A stretch of DNA of 64,000 bases from Pseudobdellovibrionaceae bacterium (GTDB lineage Bacteria; Bdellovibrionota; Bdellovibrionia; Bdellovibrionales; UBA1609): the NCBI GenBank assembly GCA_023954155.1, contig JAMLIO010000003.1, positions 152,920-216,919 of the forward strand. The letters run 5' to 3'. The notes beneath the pieces were generated by a model. The model had not been told where the DNA came from. It saw only the letters and a list, made by a program, of their open reading frames with translations, and did no database searches. Positions 63,920-64,000 of this stretch are shown here, piece by piece; position 1 is the stretch's first letter, and every line of letters starts with the position of its first letter. The translations under genes were made by a program, and so were the position numbers.

Positions 63920-64000
63920 CTATATTTCTGCGCCGCCGTTAGCAGACGGCATAGACCAATATTTTATACCCACAGTGTACTTATATGTGTCTTTTGGTCT
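63920..64000 (-). CDS. C-terminal tail of an upstream gene, probably the peptide-binding protein
   Basis: Twenty-six codons are visible before TAG at 63920-63922, ending KYWSMPSANGGAEI. The frame runs off the right edge. Position just upstream of yejB in the same direction, 15 bp apart, suggests the substrate-binding protein (YejA-like) of the same operon. The fragment is too short to confirm the family. Confidence 0.5.
   Translation of the reverse strand, partial: RPKDTYKYTVGIKYWSMPSANGGAEI

Noticed and set aside
1..64000. CRISPR arrays, tRNA or rRNA genes, insertion sequences, prophage or defence islands
   Set aside because: No regularly spaced repeats, cloverleaf-like sequences, transposases, integrases or phage proteins were found on reading both strands; the small repeats present are local.

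Overview
The window is an ordinary-looking, AT-leaning bacterial chromosome segment from a Gram-negative: signal peptides, lipoproteins, a TolC-type efflux protein, an outer-membrane barrel and a periplasmic-binding-protein transporter are all present. The mix of genes (Na+-NQR with ApbE and NqrM, a membrane pyrophosphatase, short orphan lysine-rich secreted proteins, a YejB/YejE oligopeptide transporter) suggests a Bdellovibrionota or related proteobacterial lineage. That is inference from gene content; no rRNA is present to settle it. I see no CRISPR array, insertion sequence, prophage, tRNA or rRNA.

Layout. 1-1.6 kb: an ArsR regulator leading a truncated TolC-family gene. 1.7-8.1 kb: CoA-binding protein, alkyl-DNA methyltransferase, CDP-diacylglycerol pyrophosphatase, DUF454 protein, a small secreted amphipathic protein, a fatty-acid desaturase with a coiled-coil tail, and a K+-dependent-type membrane pyrophosphatase. 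8.4-13.5 kb: a tight operon phnD-phnC-phnE, then a small secreted protein, then a type II NADH dehydrogenase. 13.6-15.4 kb: TerC divergent from a Mn-type superoxide dismutase. 15.4-22.7 kb: the complete nqrABCDEF-apbE-nqrM operon for the Na+-pumping NADH:quinone oxidoreductase, its flavin transferase and its maturation factor. 23.5-27 kb: rnk, then a four-gene metal-uptake cluster resembling Zrg (DUF2796 protein, ATPase, FtsX-type permease, DUF3299 protein). 27-29.7 kb: a DsbD/ScsB-like thiol-disulfide transporter split by a -1 frame change, with a thioredoxin-fold lipoprotein. 29.7-39 kb: radical SAM protein, POT peptide transporter, DoxX, hydrolase, ABC exporter, AlkZ-related protein, DEAD-box helicase with a DEGD motif, secreted trypsin-like protease. 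39.1-41.4 kb: a cluster of small stress-type proteins (DUF883, DUF1328, DUF2799, CsbD). 41.5-50.9 kb: outer-membrane barrel, acetyl-CoA synthetase, ZIP transporter, response regulator, thioredoxin reductase, SDR, an orphan lipoprotein, MgtC-like protein, TrmB. 51-64 kb: gamma-glutamyltransferase, esterase, REC-GGDEF cyclase, leuS-speA, CPA2 antiporter, DUF2288 protein, and the yejE-yejB transporter with the tail of its upstream partner.

Common threads are sodium/proton energetics (NQR, NDH-2, pyrophosphatase, antiporter), metal handling (Zrg-like cluster, ZIP, TerC beside Mn-type SOD), and thiol redox (DsbD-like protein, thioredoxin-fold lipoprotein, TrxB). The least explained items are the split DsbD-like gene with a canonical slippery heptamer at the frame junction, promoters with a TATAAT 7 bp before an ATG and no ribosome binding site, the orphan 542-residue lipoprotein whose start is buried in a predicted stem, and the unknown secreted protein between the phn transporter and ndh.
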